The position numbers and the translations under genes were made by a program. The notes beneath the pieces are model-generated. The model saw only the letters and a list, made by a program, of their open reading frames with translations. It was not told the DNA's origin and searched no databases. DNA of 64,000 nucleotides from Symbiodinium natans (Eukaryota > Sar > Dinophyceae > Suessiales > Symbiodiniaceae): positions 188,001 through 252,000 of the forward strand of contig CAJNDS010002786.1 of NCBI GenBank assembly GCA_905221605.1, in the 5' to 3' direction. Shown piece by piece: positions 11,867-21,180 of this stretch. Each line of letters begins with the position of its first letter. The stretch's first letter is position 1.

Positions 11867-12051
11867 GAAGAGAGCGAGCACAGGCAACTACTGCACTGGC
11901 TGATCGAGGAAGGGCTATGCCGGCCCGAGGACTTTCAGGCCGTGCAGTTTAGGGTTTAGGGTTTTGGGTTTAGGGTTTAGGGTTTAGGGTTGAGGGTTTA
12001 GGGTTTAGGGTTTAGGGTTTAGGGTTTAGGGTTCGTGGCATTCAGCTTTAG
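11867..12051 (+). CDS. Exon ending at a telomeric donor, unknown protein
   Basis: Acceptor TGTGTGGTGCAG, then exon 11867-11946, reading LLHWLIEEGLCRPEDFQAV in the only well-formed frame, and a donor that is the first base of a TTTAGGG array (GTGCA|GTTTAGGG, phase 2). If the array (11947-12029, 83 nt) ends at its last TTTAG, six more codons and a TAG follow in phase. That short tail is weak evidence. The true next exon may lie further on. Confidence 0.45.
11947..12029 (+). repeat. TTTAGGG array at an exon donor
   Basis: Eleven to twelve GTTTAGG units, with one TTTTGGG and one TTGAGGG variant. Confidence 0.9.
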
Positions 12052-12189
12052 GGGCCTGGCAAGCTTAGCACATTTTACTTTTTGAGCTTGGAGGCCCGAG
12101 TTGGTCACGCGCACCGCCTGAGAGAGATGGGCAACAAATGGCCGGCTTCTGAGACCTTACAAATGCGGCATGTCTCTCCCTTTTTTTTT

Positions 12190-12270
12190 TTCTCTCTCTC
12201 TCTCTCTGTGGCAGGCATTGGTTCTTGATGCTTCTTGGAGCTTGTGTGTGTGTGTGTGTGTGCGCGCGTG
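12190..12270. repeat. (CT)n and (GT)n microsatellites
   Basis: T-run plus (CT)8 at 12180-12206 and (GT)10 with GC interruptions at 12243-12275. The Thr-His-Thr-His minus-strand frames here are artefacts. Confidence 0.9.
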
Positions 12271-12567
12271 CGTGTCTGCGTGCGCAATTGAGCCGGATCG
12301 ATCGACGAGGTACCGGGCAGATGACTATCGTAGAGCCCTGCACTGCAACTTGGGGGCCGTGCCCTCAAAGATTGTGCGATTGCAAACGCTGCGCGAAAGA
12401 CTGCCTCTGCCCGACCTGACGGCAGAGGGGTCTTGGTGTTTCGAGCGTCTTGGTGTCATCTCTTTTTGGCAACCCTGAACCGTAACCTTTCAGGGTATAT
12501 ACATATATACATATGTCTATCTACCATAAATTGAAAGGTCATCCGTTTTTGGCCCTAGGGTACTCAG

Positions 12568-12924
12568 CAACAAAACTCCTTGAGGCCATCCATGCGGTGG
12601 ATTTCACGCCGAACGAGCAGGTGAACATGACGGATGACCAGAGGTGCTGGAGAGAGTGGGTAGTTTCCTAAATTAGCGGATTCCCTTTATGGGGGTTCCA
12701 AGAATAAGGACTATAGTATTAATTAGGGGCATTTAAGGGGTACCCCTATTTTGGGAAATGCCCAAATGCAACGGAACTTCGGATATCTGCGGTCTGCTGC
12801 TCAGAGGCTGGCGGTTGCGAGAGAGCTCTTGCCAGTTCTCAGCAACCTGGCACAAGTCTTCTTGAAAAGAGGCGACTTCGGCAATGTTGCCAAGGCGCCC
12901 TCGCAAGAGTTGCTCTTGAGTTAG
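12568..12924 (+). CDS. Two-exon candidate gene around a family F1 element
   Basis: Exon 12568-12659 follows TACTCAG and reads AVDFTPNEQVNMTDDQRCW before a donor TGG|GTAGTTTCC that is the left end of the F1 element. After the element a helix-rich frame (RSAAQRLAVARELLPVLSNL, then FLKRGDFGNVAKAPSQELLL) runs to a TAG at 12922-12924. The acceptor is not resolved; the downstream frame is already open inside the right arm of the element. Product unknown. Confidence 0.4.
12660..12764. repeat. Family F1 element at a donor site
   Basis: Begins GTAGTTTCCTAAATTAG and ends CTATTTTGGGAAATGCCC; inner inverted CCCTTTATGGGG and GGGGTACCCC segments. Confidence 0.7.
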
Positions 12925-13023
12925 TACATTGTTGTTCTATGTGTTTTGTGCGAGTGGGTGGGCGGGGGGGTGAGGCACAGGTTTCTGGGCTTCGATTGTG
13001 CGGCTTGTGGTTGTTCCTTGAGT

Positions 13024-13254
13024 TATGGCTTCATGGCTTTGGACCCACCTCCGTGCAAACTACTCGTGCCTAAGGTGAGTGTCAAAAGAGTGTCCTTGTC
13101 TCATGTTCGATGAGACTTCGGCCCCATCACCATTCCACCAGTGAAGCCATTCCATATTCACATGCGCAGCATGTTCCAGGCGGCGCACTTGGGATTGCGG
13201 AATGTGTGCAAGTTGCCTGGCGATGAAGCTGATGTGTGCCTAGGATGCAGATAG
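13024..13254 (+). CDS. Exon with a strong donor, plus a Cys-rich neighbour
   Basis: Exon to 13074 reads YGFMALDPPPCKLLVPK before AAG|GTGAGTG, a near-consensus donor. Downstream 13160-13254 is open in two frames: one reads FQAAHLGLRNVCKLPGDEAD, the other gives CAACSRRRTWDCGMCASC, resembling part of a CXXC zinc finger. Only one can be real and the phase does not settle it. Confidence applies to the first exon. Confidence 0.35.
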
Positions 13255-13297
13255 AGGGACAATGACGGACACAAGGGTGAAAGGGTGAGATGTGGGT

Positions 13298-13406
13298 AAT
13301 TAGTTCTCTAAATTAGATGAGGGGTCTCTTTTTTGGGTCCAAATATTGTACGGCACCCTTACAATACACTAGGGACCTCAAAGAGGACCTAATTCAGAGA
13401 ACTATG
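13298..13406. repeat. Family F palindromic element
   Basis: Inverted ends TAGTTCTCTAAATTAGATGA and CCTAATTCAGAGAACTATGC. The GTTCTCTAAATT end matches the donor end of the intron at 57073-57170. Confidence 0.8.
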
Positions 13407-13436
13407 CATGCGTGTAGCTTTGGGGCAGTAGATGAA

Positions 13437-13560
13437 CCCTAAACCCTAGCACCGAGTAAACCATAAACCCAAAACCCTAAACCCCCTTAACCCTATAAGC
13501 CCTAAACCCCATAAACCATATATAAACCCAAACCACCCTAAACCCTGCTGCAGAAACCCT
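13437..13560. repeat. Degenerate CCCTAAA tract
   Basis: Irregular CCCTAAAC and CCATAAAC units with spacers. 13680-13890 downstream is AT-rich and holds no supported gene. Confidence 0.8.
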
Positions 13561-13924
13561 AAACCCACAGTGGCTGGAGGTTCAAAGCGAAGCTCCGCTA
13601 CCGGCGAGCTCTGGCGCTTGGAGAGCCAGGCTCAAGTGTTGCAAGACAGCTTGGTCCCAATGGACCATCACAAACAAAAACAGAGTGATGTACTTATATA
13701 ATTAAATAGCTATACAACTCTATTCTGATAGAAATAAGTACATATTTTTCATTATAATTATAAACGTAGATAAGTATGTACTTATGTACTTGTTTAATTC
13801 TATCAGGATATGCTTGTGTATGCAATGGCAGAGAGAGATGTGTACTTCTATACTGATATATAGCTATATCCTTAGGTTATATCATTATATAAATGAAGCG
13901 CTTTGGCGCCTTGGGCATTTGCAG

Positions 13925-15151
13925 GCCCTGAGCAGAACCTGCAGGGCGCCTTAGAGGATCTGCGGGAAGCGGCGCAGCTGATGCCTACCAGTGCTCTTGC
14001 TCGCTTCATGCCTCTGCCTCATTGCGTGTTCCCGAAGACCAGGGCTTAGGGTTGAGGGTTTAGGGTTCGGGCCGCGAGACACTGTGAGAAGATGTGCGAA
14101 GTCAAGATGCCAGGCGCCGAGATCCGCAGCAGCCTTCGGTACTGCAAAGAACTCTTGCTGAAAGCTGACGCCTCAGTGGGACTAAGAATTCACCGAAGAT
14201 GCCGTGGTCAAACTGGTTGGTCTTTATTTCTCAGTTGGTGGCGTTCAGACTGCAGGAGCAAAGGAAGATGGCAGGGCACGCGAAGGGTCAGGCCCAGACT
14301 TTGATGACCAAGTTGGGCCTGCTTGGCAGTGAACTCCTGCTGCGCCAGGAGGACGTTTCTCAAAGCGAGGATGTGCCTCAAAGCCACGAGTCTCGTGAGC
14401 GTGAGCCAGCCCCTGCCAAACTCTCACCTGCCCTGGAGATCTTTGCCAAGTGCGCTGGGGCCTAGGAGAGGGAAGCCGAGCGATCCAATAACGAACAGGA
14501 AAAGCTTCATGACTCGCAGTCTAAAGCACGATCTGAAAATCGAAGGTCGGGCGCAGCCTTGCGAAGCTGCTTCAATGCTGGAACTTCTTGCAGAAAGCAA
14601 GAGGCGGCAGGACGTATTTGAGAATCGCCTGACAGCACATAGAGCAAAAATGGGAGTTGTCATGCTCGCCAGCTGCAGTTGCAGGACATGCCTGACCTTG
14701 TCGAGATGTGGCTGCGTCCTGCTTTCGCTGCTCATGGTCATGGCCATCATGCAGATGCTGCCGCCCTCAACATCGGGGCACCGGGTTGAAGTGCTGACCG
14801 ACCTGTAGCCTTGCAGCTGGAGCATCGGTGCATTCGCGCATCCCTGTGTGCTGGCCGCCACCTTGGAGAAGTCTTGGGGGAGCTGCATTCAACCCGGAGG
14901 CCGACAGTGCTGTTGGCCCATCGCGGGCAACCTCCAGGTGGAGCATCCCTGCGCGCGCTTGGGCGTCGTGGGGCAAAAAACCCTGTGGAGTTGGCTGAGG
15001 GCGTCTTTGAGTGGCAATCCTGAGCCCACTGTTTAAGGGCCTGGAGTTCGTGAACCTCATGAAGCACTCCTCCCCCTGCACTAATTCCTCGCAATTGGAA
15101 CCTAGGCTTTTCTCCCAGCATTCCGAAACGCGGCCCCCGCCGAAACGGTAA
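13925..15151 (+). CDS. Multi-exon TPR/coiled-coil-like gene
   Basis: The first exon seen (13925-14043, acceptor TTTGCAG) reads ALEDLREAAQLMPTSALARF, like a TPR helix pair, and stops at GCTTAGGG, a possible GC donor starting a telomere-like tract. Later segments are 14064-14186, 14186-14215, 14235-14449, 14466-14655, 14673-14784, 14809-15002 and 15038-15151 (TAA). They are rich in Lys/Glu/Gln helices (LELLAESKRRQDVFENRL) and have a Pro/Arg-rich tail. Joining them needs very short gaps of 16-35 nt, each GT...AG; these could be real micro-introns or frameshifts in a decaying gene. The join near 14186 is not solved. Family not identified beyond a TPR-like start. Confidence 0.4.
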
Positions 15152-15299
15152 CAGGCAGGCGGAGAATTTGTGAGGTTTTGCGTGTGTGCAACTTTTGGGA
15201 GTGTTGTGGGAGGTTGTAGTTCTGGGTTGGAAGGTGGCCTAGTCAAGTGACAATGAAAACCATGAAGTTGTTTACTTCGACCACCCTCACCCTGCAGCT

Positions 15300-15475
15300 A
15301 GCCGATGTGGGAGGGGGGGGATCCTTCCGTTTTCGGACGGGCAACTACTTGAAGGTTCATGGGTAGATATAAGTAGGGTTATAAGTACTTACCCTGAACA
15401 AGGCTATATCCAGTGATAATGACAGTTACCCTAGTGTTACCCTACTTATAACCCCACTTGTAACTACCCTCTATG
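15300..15475. repeat. Family D element, diverged
   Basis: CTACTTGAAGGTTCATGGGT at the left (15349); AACCCCACTTGTAACTACCC at the right. Inner complementary arms AGTAGGGTTATAAGTA and TACTTATAACCCC. Confidence 0.75.
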
Positions 15476-15728
15476 ACGAGGGACTCTCCGCAAGCTCGCG
15501 GGACTCTCTGTGGGTTTCTCTCTGAAGGTGCAACCCCGCAGAGTGGAGAACAAGGGGTCAATCTGACCTCGGCCTTCCAGTAGGTTTCTTATGCCGAGGG
15601 CGTACTCTGTATGTTTCAAGACAATGGACAGTGAGTTCTCAGCATGGCTATGCTGCGTCTTCATGGATGCCAGTTCCGCCCCAACGCGTGAAAAAACATC
15701 ACGGCAGTAGGAAGCGTGGGCTCAACTC

Positions 15729-16166
15729 TTGGCCGGCAGCGGAATCTCAGCAGAGCCAAGTAGACTTCGCAAGATTGAGAGCTGGACCTGGAACACGCAG
15801 CACCTGCTGCTGTACCACATGATGCATGCCTCTATGGAGTCTTCTTCGGCTGTGCCGCCCATTGCCACGGCAAAGGGGGTTGCGCAGCTTCACGGATGTC
15901 TCCAAGACCGTTGTTCCTCAGCGTTGTTGAGGTGCAAGTTGTTTCTTTTATACCTGGCTACCGCTGCTCGTTGAGATGTGAAGGTGCATATGCAGGCTTC
16001 CTGCTTCATAGCATGCGAAGTACATGTCTTGCCATACATAAGGCAGCAAAGAAATGGCGTGAGACTTACCGACAGCTCTTTCAGGCGCGACCTGCTCGGC
16101 GAAATTTTAGGTCACATTAGGGAATCGTTGCAGAAAGCATGGCGACTGCACCGCTCTTGGATCTGA
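15729..16166 (+). CDS. Candidate exons, unknown protein
   Basis: The frame 15729-15974 includes IESWTWNTQHLLLYHMMHAS, and 15978-16166 includes RRDLLGEILGHIRESLQKAW before a TGA. Both read as amphipathic helices. Joins between them are not resolved. Confidence 0.35.
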
Positions 16167-16174
16167 ATTGAAGG

Positions 16175-16453
16175 GTGGCGGTTTGGGAGATTGCATCCGG
16201 ATGGGCGAATGAGGGTGTAACTCAAGTCGCCACTCCAGAGCGTGCCGAGGGCAGGGCAGGCTTGTCCTCAAGGCAGGAGAAGAAGAAGCAAGAAAAAGCA
16301 ACGAGCGCAGAGAAGGCGAAGAAAGAAAGAAGGGAGCCAACGGACGCAGTTGGGGCGGGCATGAGCGCGGGAACGGAAGAGCACGAAGTGGCGCCTGAAC
16401 CAGTTCACAACAATCGGGCACCATCACATGCTGGGGCGTATCCCAGAACTAGT
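16175..16453 (+). CDS. Candidate low-complexity charged exon
   Basis: Lys/Glu-rich frame (SRQEKKKQEKATSAEKAKKE), then an acidic/Pro segment, running up to the family F element at 16454. The EF-hand exon lies beyond that element and the next array, so this could be upstream coding sequence of the same gene; no phase evidence. Confidence 0.3.
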
Positions 16454-16552
16454 TGGTCACTTCTCTAAAATGTGGTCCCTTTGGGGGGACGAACATTGCA
16501 GCCCCTAAAAATTAGGGTACCCAAAAAGGGACCCCATTTTGGAAAACTGACC
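16454..16552. repeat. Family F1 element
   Basis: GTTGGTCACTTCTCTAAAAT at the left; CCCATTTTGGAAAACTGACC at the right; inner GGGTCC/GGACCC-type pairing. Confidence 0.65.
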
Positions 16553-16616
16553 GATTAACCGTTCGAACGTTGCCGTGTCCGGTGCAGCAGTCGGTGCGGC
16601 AAACACGTTGCTCCCT

Positions 16617-16730
16617 AAACCTTAAACCCTAAACCCCCTAAACCCCCTAAACCCCCTAAACCCCCTAAACCCCCTAAACCCCCTAAACCCCCTAAACCCC
16701 CTAAACCCCCTAAACCCCCTAAACCCTAAA
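16617..16730. repeat. Homogenised CCCCCTAAA array
   Basis: About eleven copies of a 9-nt unit CCCCCTAAA (telomere unit plus two C) bracketed by normal CCCTAAA. Directly upstream of the EF-hand exon. Confidence 0.9.
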
Positions 16731-16758
16731 CTGGTGCCCCTGGTGCCTGTTCCGACAG

Positions 16759-18119
16759 GCGGCCGACAAAGACAACAATGGATATCTGGATCTGCCTGAG
16801 GTGAAGAACCTGATGCTGAAGTACTTGCAGGCAGAGTGCTCGCCGCGGTTTAGGGTTTAGGGTTTAGGGTTTAGGGTTTAGGGTTTAGGGTTTAGGGTTT
16901 AGGGTTTAGGGTTTAGGGTTTAGGGTAAGGCAAGAATATACGAAGACCATGATCTATTAACACGATAATGTACTAGTGCAACAACCTACTCATAGGAATA
17001 TACGAATATGATACTAGACTGACGTGAAGCACAGGTGGGCGAGAAGGGCGGCGCATGGGCTTTGACCGAGGACGTGCGGTAATGCGGCACATGTTGGTGT
17101 ATTGTCACAGTAGCAGAGGGTTTAGGGTTTAGGGTGCCTGCATGTTTGCCGGCAACCTCCAAAGTCCGTTGCTCAAAAAGGGTTTAGGGCTTAGGATGCG
17201 GCACATGTTGGTCTATTGTCACAGTAGCAGAGGGTTTAGGGTTAAGGGTTTAGGGTGTAGAGTTTAGGGTTTATAGGGTAAGCCTTGAAGCTTTCACGCA
17301 TGAGCCATGCAATGAAGCTTTGTCTACTTTCGGTTCTCTCTCCTAGAACCCAAAACGTGAATGCAAAGTGTGTGGTGCTGGTCGGTCAGGCGGCCAAAAA
17401 ACATGTGAGCCCGAGCGTCGAAAATTCCTCAACCCAAATTCCGGCATGGGGCTCCAACTTCTGTTTTTTTTGAGCATCTCCGAGTTCGAAGCCGAGCGCT
17501 GGAATCTTCTGCTTGGAGGTTCATGGGTAGTTATAGGTAGCGTTAGAAAAACCCTAAGTAAGGTTCGAACCGGTTCTAAGTAGAGTGACCCTACTTATAA
17601 CCCCATGTATAGCTACCCATGAACCTCCCAAGTAGCCCTAAACCCTAAACCTTAAACACTAAACCCTAAACTCATTGGCCTAAATTTGTTGGCGGGGGCC
17701 CCATTCAGTTCCCCAAACGCGTCGACTGCAGAACATGCCAGGCTCGGGGCTTCGATGGAAGAATTCGGGCTTGGGCTTAGGGTTTAGGGATTAGGGGTTT
17801 ACGGTTTATGGTTTAGGGTTTATTAGGGTTTAGTAGGGTTTAGTCGGGTTTAGTCGGGTTTAGGGGTTTAGGGGTTTAGGGCTTTTGGGCGAAAGGTCGA
17901 GCGGCGCTGCCAGCCTCTATTAAGCTGTAGGGAATCTGACACCTGCTGCTTGCACACACTGCGTGGTGCCCACTGCTAGAGCCGCTACTGCATTGCAGCC
18001 ACCCTGAGGAGTACATCGACTTGTGCATCTCAAGGGCGGATGCCAATTCTGATGGAAGGATTGACTTGGACGAGTTTGTCCACCTCCTTGTCATGCACCT
18101 GCCGGATGCTCGCGTCTAG
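16759..18119 (+). CDS. EF-hand calcium-binding protein split by a telomere-repeat intron
   Basis: Exon 16759-16847 follows GTTCCGACAG and carries a canonical EF loop DKDNNGYLDLPE (ligands at 1, 3, 5, 9 and 12). Exon 17999-18119 follows CATTGCAG and carries DANSDGRIDLDE. The first exon ends CCGCG in phase 2 exactly where a TTTAGGG array begins (donor GTTTAGGG). The second begins in phase 2, giving an Arg codon at the joint. The loops are then 41 residues apart, normal for a paired EF-hand. An in-frame TAG follows ...HLPDAR at 18117-18119; the gene may end here or splice before it. The intron is 1151 nt with several repeat arrays. Upstream exons not proven. Confidence 0.75.
16848..16926 (+). 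repeat. TTTAGGG array starting at the EF-hand donor
   Basis: Eleven perfect units. The first G is the first intron base. Confidence 0.9.
17080..17275 (+). repeat. Duplicated segment with TTTAGGG inside the EF-hand intron
   Basis: GCGGCACATGTTGGT, then ATTGTCACAGTAGCAGAGG, followed by TTTAGGG occurs at 17084-17130 and again at 17196-17245 with one mismatch, so unique sequence and array were duplicated together. Confidence 0.85.
17510..17632. repeat. Family D palindromic element
   Basis: GCTTGGAGGTTCATGGGTAG left, CTACCCATGAACCTCCCAAG right, with an inner GGTTCGAACC palindrome. It lies inside the EF-hand intron next to CCCTAAA units. Confidence 0.85.
17766..17880 (+). repeat. Mixed TTTAGGG, TTTATTAGGG and TTTAGTCGGG array
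   Basis: Contains runs of variants such as GGGTTTAGTC and GGGTTTATTA, each repeated two or three times. Confidence 0.85.
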
Positions 18120-18163
18120 ACTTCTTTCAGACGAGGTGAGAGTAGGGTGCGCAATGCTATCAG

Positions 18164-19416
18164 GCAGCAAAGGCCAGCATAGCGCGGCAGAATGCAGCGG
18201 TGTGTGGGCACATATGTTTAGGAAAATAGGGGACCCCAAAATAGACCCCCCAATAGTAGGAGCCCCCTTATAATATTAAGGATTCCAATAAGGTACATAA
18301 GGTGCCCTTGATATCGTAAACCCCTATACCTTCAGTGTGCGGCGTTGCGACAGGTATTGCTGCGGATGCAGAGTTCACCACCAACCCGCAGGAATGCATC
18401 AGGCTTTGGTCACAGGAGCGCGCGCAGCGGCTTGCGAAGAGCGTGGTGAGCGCCACCTTGGACCGGGTGGGTATACAGAGGCTGGCGATTTGCACCGGCA
18501 TTACACTTGGTGCTGCGACGGTTGAGGCGATGCTTCTGGTGAACAGCTCTCACCCAGCCGCACTCCTTTTCATCCTGCGCTATGCGGTAGAGCAGCTGCT
18601 ACCATCCGTCGTGTGGTTGACACAGGAGGCTGCATTGGTGGCCGATGCCATGGGGTACAATCCTACAGACATTCTGTTTCTCGCCACCGAGGACCCCTCT
18701 CAGAAGGCTGCGAGGATGCTTGCAGCTGGCCAGTGCCACGCAGTGCGTTCTGTGGCGGCTGGGTTCGGCCTGCTGGGACAGATGTTTCGGTTGGTTCAGA
18801 TAACAGCGAATACCAAGAAGCAGTTCAAGGAGCGCGTTCAGCTTGGCGAAGAGCCTCCGTTGTCCTCTGGTGCCAACGAGTGCGTGATTCGGCTTTGTGG
18901 CGACTTCTCCTTCGCCACCTACACCACAGCATCCAAGAAAGGTAAGTATCATGTCCTGCCTGTTCCTATGTCCCCTTGGGAATTCTTTGTTTTTTGTTTA
19001 TGTAAAAGCCCAAGAGGATATCAAACAATATTATTTTCATTAATGGTTCTAAGGGGAGTATAGGCTCTTGAGTATATAAAACCCAAGAGGATAAGAACCA
19101 CATGATTCTTATCAAGGTTCTAAGGGGGAGTATAGGTTCTCGACCCACGCAGAATGCCAATGCTCGCGGAGAAGATGACCTTCGGCTTTCGATACCCGCG
19201 GTTCCTGGGTGTCAAGACCAAGCTCTGGGGACAGCCGCGCCTTGCTCCAATATCCCCGATGGGAATTATTATTATTATTGTTATTATGATTATTATTATT
19301 ATTTTTTTTTGTAAATAACTTTTTGTTTATATAAAACCCAAGAGGATATTAAACATATTACTATTTCTTTATTAAGGTTCTAAGGGGAGTGCCTTGCTCC
19401 ACATCTAAGCGGTTGA
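18164..19416 (+). CDS. Four-exon gene of unknown function with repeat-derived introns
   Basis: Exons 18164-18203, 18336-18961, 19136-19243 and 19390-19416 (TGA) sum to 801 nt, 266 residues plus a stop. The long exon is Ala/Leu-rich with one or two possible membrane segments (CTGITLGAATVEAMLLVNSS; AALLFILRYAVEQLLPSVVW). Exon 3 reads MLAEKMTFGFRYPRFLGVKT. The introns are a family F-like element (18204-18335) and family A elements (18962-19135, 19244-19389). All joints keep frame. A GTAAGT at 18942 looks like a donor, but reading through it to the family A element gives the better protein. The true start is not seen. The EF-hand exon ends 45 nt upstream, so a common gene is possible. No family recognised. 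Confidence 0.6.
18204..18335 (+). other. Candidate intron: family F-like element with a GTGTG target repeat
   Basis: Donor T|GTGGGCAC and acceptor CTATACCTTCAG. Flanks GTGTGTGGGC and GTGTGCGGCG look like a duplicated target. The interior has the AAAATAGGGGACCCC and GATATCGTAAACCCC ends seen at 8436 and 46965. Confidence 0.5.
18962..19135 (+). repeat. Candidate intron: two tandem family A elements
   Basis: Begins GTTCCTATGTCCCCTTGGGA and ends AAGGGGGAGTATAG. It holds one full copy (to about 19058) and a second that lacks the left end (from about 19064). Phase 0 on both sides. Confidence 0.75.
19244..19389 (+). repeat. Family A element with an 11-bp target duplication
   Basis: Flanked by GCCTTGCTCCA at 19239-19249 and again at 19391-19401. 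As an intron it would start at GCTCCA (GC donor, aligned with the GTTCCT of the other copies) and end at GGGGAG, phase 0. Interior has a (TTA)n stretch. Confidence 0.8.
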
Positions 19417-19473
19417 GGCCTTGACTCTGTACTTGCTGGCCCTTTTTTAAAAGGTCACCTCACTAAGTGAGTT

Positions 19474-19571
19474 GGGGATGTTCCCCCATATGCTCGCAGT
19501 CCTTAAATAGGGATTAGAGTACCCTGATGATAGTCCCAATGAAGGGCTGTTAGTGTCAGGGGGAACATCCC
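19474..19571. repeat. Family C palindromic element
   Basis: GGGGATGTTCCCCCATATGC left, CAGGGGGAACATCCC right; inner GCAGTCCTTAA and GAAGGGCTGTTAG arms. Confidence 0.85.
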
Positions 19572-19731
19572 AAACCCTAAGCCCTAAGCCCTAAACCCTA
19601 AACCCTAAACCCCAAACCCCAGGGACGTTTGGCAACCACTGCTGGGGGACGCCGTCCGACCCTCGTGGCTTTTGAAGGGCGCGTCTGGACAAGGGATCTT
19701 ATGCTTGGAGGCCGGGGGCCTTGAAACTTTG

Positions 19732-20150
19732 GGGTTTAGGGTTTAGGGTTAGGGTTTAGGGTTTAGGGTTTCGGGTTTAGGGTTTAGGGTTTAGGGTTTA
19801 GGGTTTAGAATCGGCCCTCAGTCCGGCTGCAAAAAAAAAAAAAGGGTTTAGAATCTTGCAACCCGAAGCCCCCAATGGGGGTTTCCGAAATTAGGGGGTA
19901 CCTTATTGGGGTCCTTATCATAAGGGAATCCTACTATTGAAAAAGGGCTCTATCTTCGGCGTCCCCTTTTTCGTAAACCCCCTCATGGGTAGTTATCATT
20001 AGGGTCATTAGTGGGGTAACCATGGTTATAATCTTACTTAGGGTATAACCCCCTCAACCCAACCCGAAACCCTAAACCCAAAACCCAAACCCAAAACCCA
20101 AACCCCTAAACCCTAAACCCTAAACCCTAAACCCTAAACCCTAAACCCTA
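19732..20150. repeat. Telomere-like arrays flanking a family F1 element
   Basis: TTTAGGG array 19732-19808, F1 element 19876-19978 (GTTTCCGAAATTAGGGGG...), a family D half at 19985-20053, then CCCTAAA array 20050-20150 with CCCAAAA variants. Confidence 0.85.
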
Positions 20151-20349
20151 CTTGCTAGGACACCAGTCGCGCCTCGTAATCGCCCTGCGATGTGGATTCG
20201 CCCCAGCTGTGCAGGAGTGAAAAAAAAACCCTACTTCTAAGAACCCAGACGTTGTCCGTATTCGCAATCTCGGAACATGGCCTGGCAGGTGGACGGAACG
20301 GAGCGCCTCTTGGCCAGTCGGGGATCTGCTCTCGCTTTCTCGCCTGGCG

Positions 20350-20732
20350 GTTTGGGGTTTAGGGTTTGGGGTTTAGGGGGTTTGGGGTTTAGGGTTTGGG
20401 GTTTAGGGTTTAGGGTTTAGGGTTCGGGTTTAGGGTTTAGGGTTTAAGGTTTGGGGTTTGGGGTTCAGGGTTTAGGGTTTAGGGTTTAGGGTTCGGGTTT
20501 AGGGTTTAGGGTTCAGGGTTCAGGGTTTAGGGTTTAGGGTTCAGGGTTCAGGGTTCAGGGTTTAGGGTTTAGGGTTTAGGGTTTAGGGTTTAGGGTTTAG
20601 CCTGGGTGGTGTTCGTCCGACCAGGACTGAGCAGACGAAGAAGCATGCATGGGCCTTCACATGGCAACAGTGCTGTTGGGGTTTGGGGTTTAGGGTTTAG
20701 GGTTTAGGGTTCAGGGTTCAGGGTTTAGGGTT
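20350..20732 (+). repeat. Longest telomere-like region
   Basis: About 35 units between 20350 and 20600 with TTTGGGG, TTCAGGG and TTCGGGT variants, then a second block 20676-20732. 20610-20670 is unique sequence with no supported exon. Confidence 0.9.
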
Positions 20733-20819
20733 GCCGAGACGCGCCGAGGAACAGAGATCCTTCTTTTTGGCCGCACGCGGGAGATCGGAATTGACACTCG
20801 AACTTCAAGAAACTCATGA

Positions 20820-21060
20820 ATCTGGGGGTTTCCGATAATTTTTGGGGTCCATCTTAGGGTCCCCTATGTTCGTCAATCCCTCCCCCCCCCCCCCCCCAAA
20901 TTTGCACGCGGCGGCTTTGCATGTCTGTGGCTGTGGGCTTCTGCTTTGGACGGCTCGAACCACTTCTCGGCATCCCCAAGAGAGAGAGAGAGTGACAGTG
21001 AGTGAGTGAGTGAGAGTGAGTTCTGCTGGCATGGAGGAGTTCCCTACCGAATAGTCACCG
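20820..21060. other. No supported gene; C-run and GAGT repeat
   Basis: Partial F1 element (20821-20870), C-homopolymer of about 17 at 20881-20897, and (GAGT)n at 20985-21020. Confidence 0.5.
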
Positions 21061-21180
21061 AAACCGGACTTGAGCTGGGCGCGCCCAGTGCGTCTTCAAT
21101 CCCTGTAGAAGAAGCAGAAGAAGAAGAGAAATGGAGAGGGTGCCAATGAAGCAAGCATAAGCCGACCGCGTTGACTTCAG

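Noticed and set aside
13160-13254. CXXC-type zinc finger (CAACSRRRTWDCGMCASC)
   Set aside because: Only part of the motif is present, the usual upstream CGxC and downstream cysteines are missing, and an overlapping frame reads equally well.
18942-18950. GTAAGT as the donor of the long 18.3-18.9 kb exon
   Set aside because: It would put the next exon out of frame; reading on 20 bases to the family A element gives a continuous protein.
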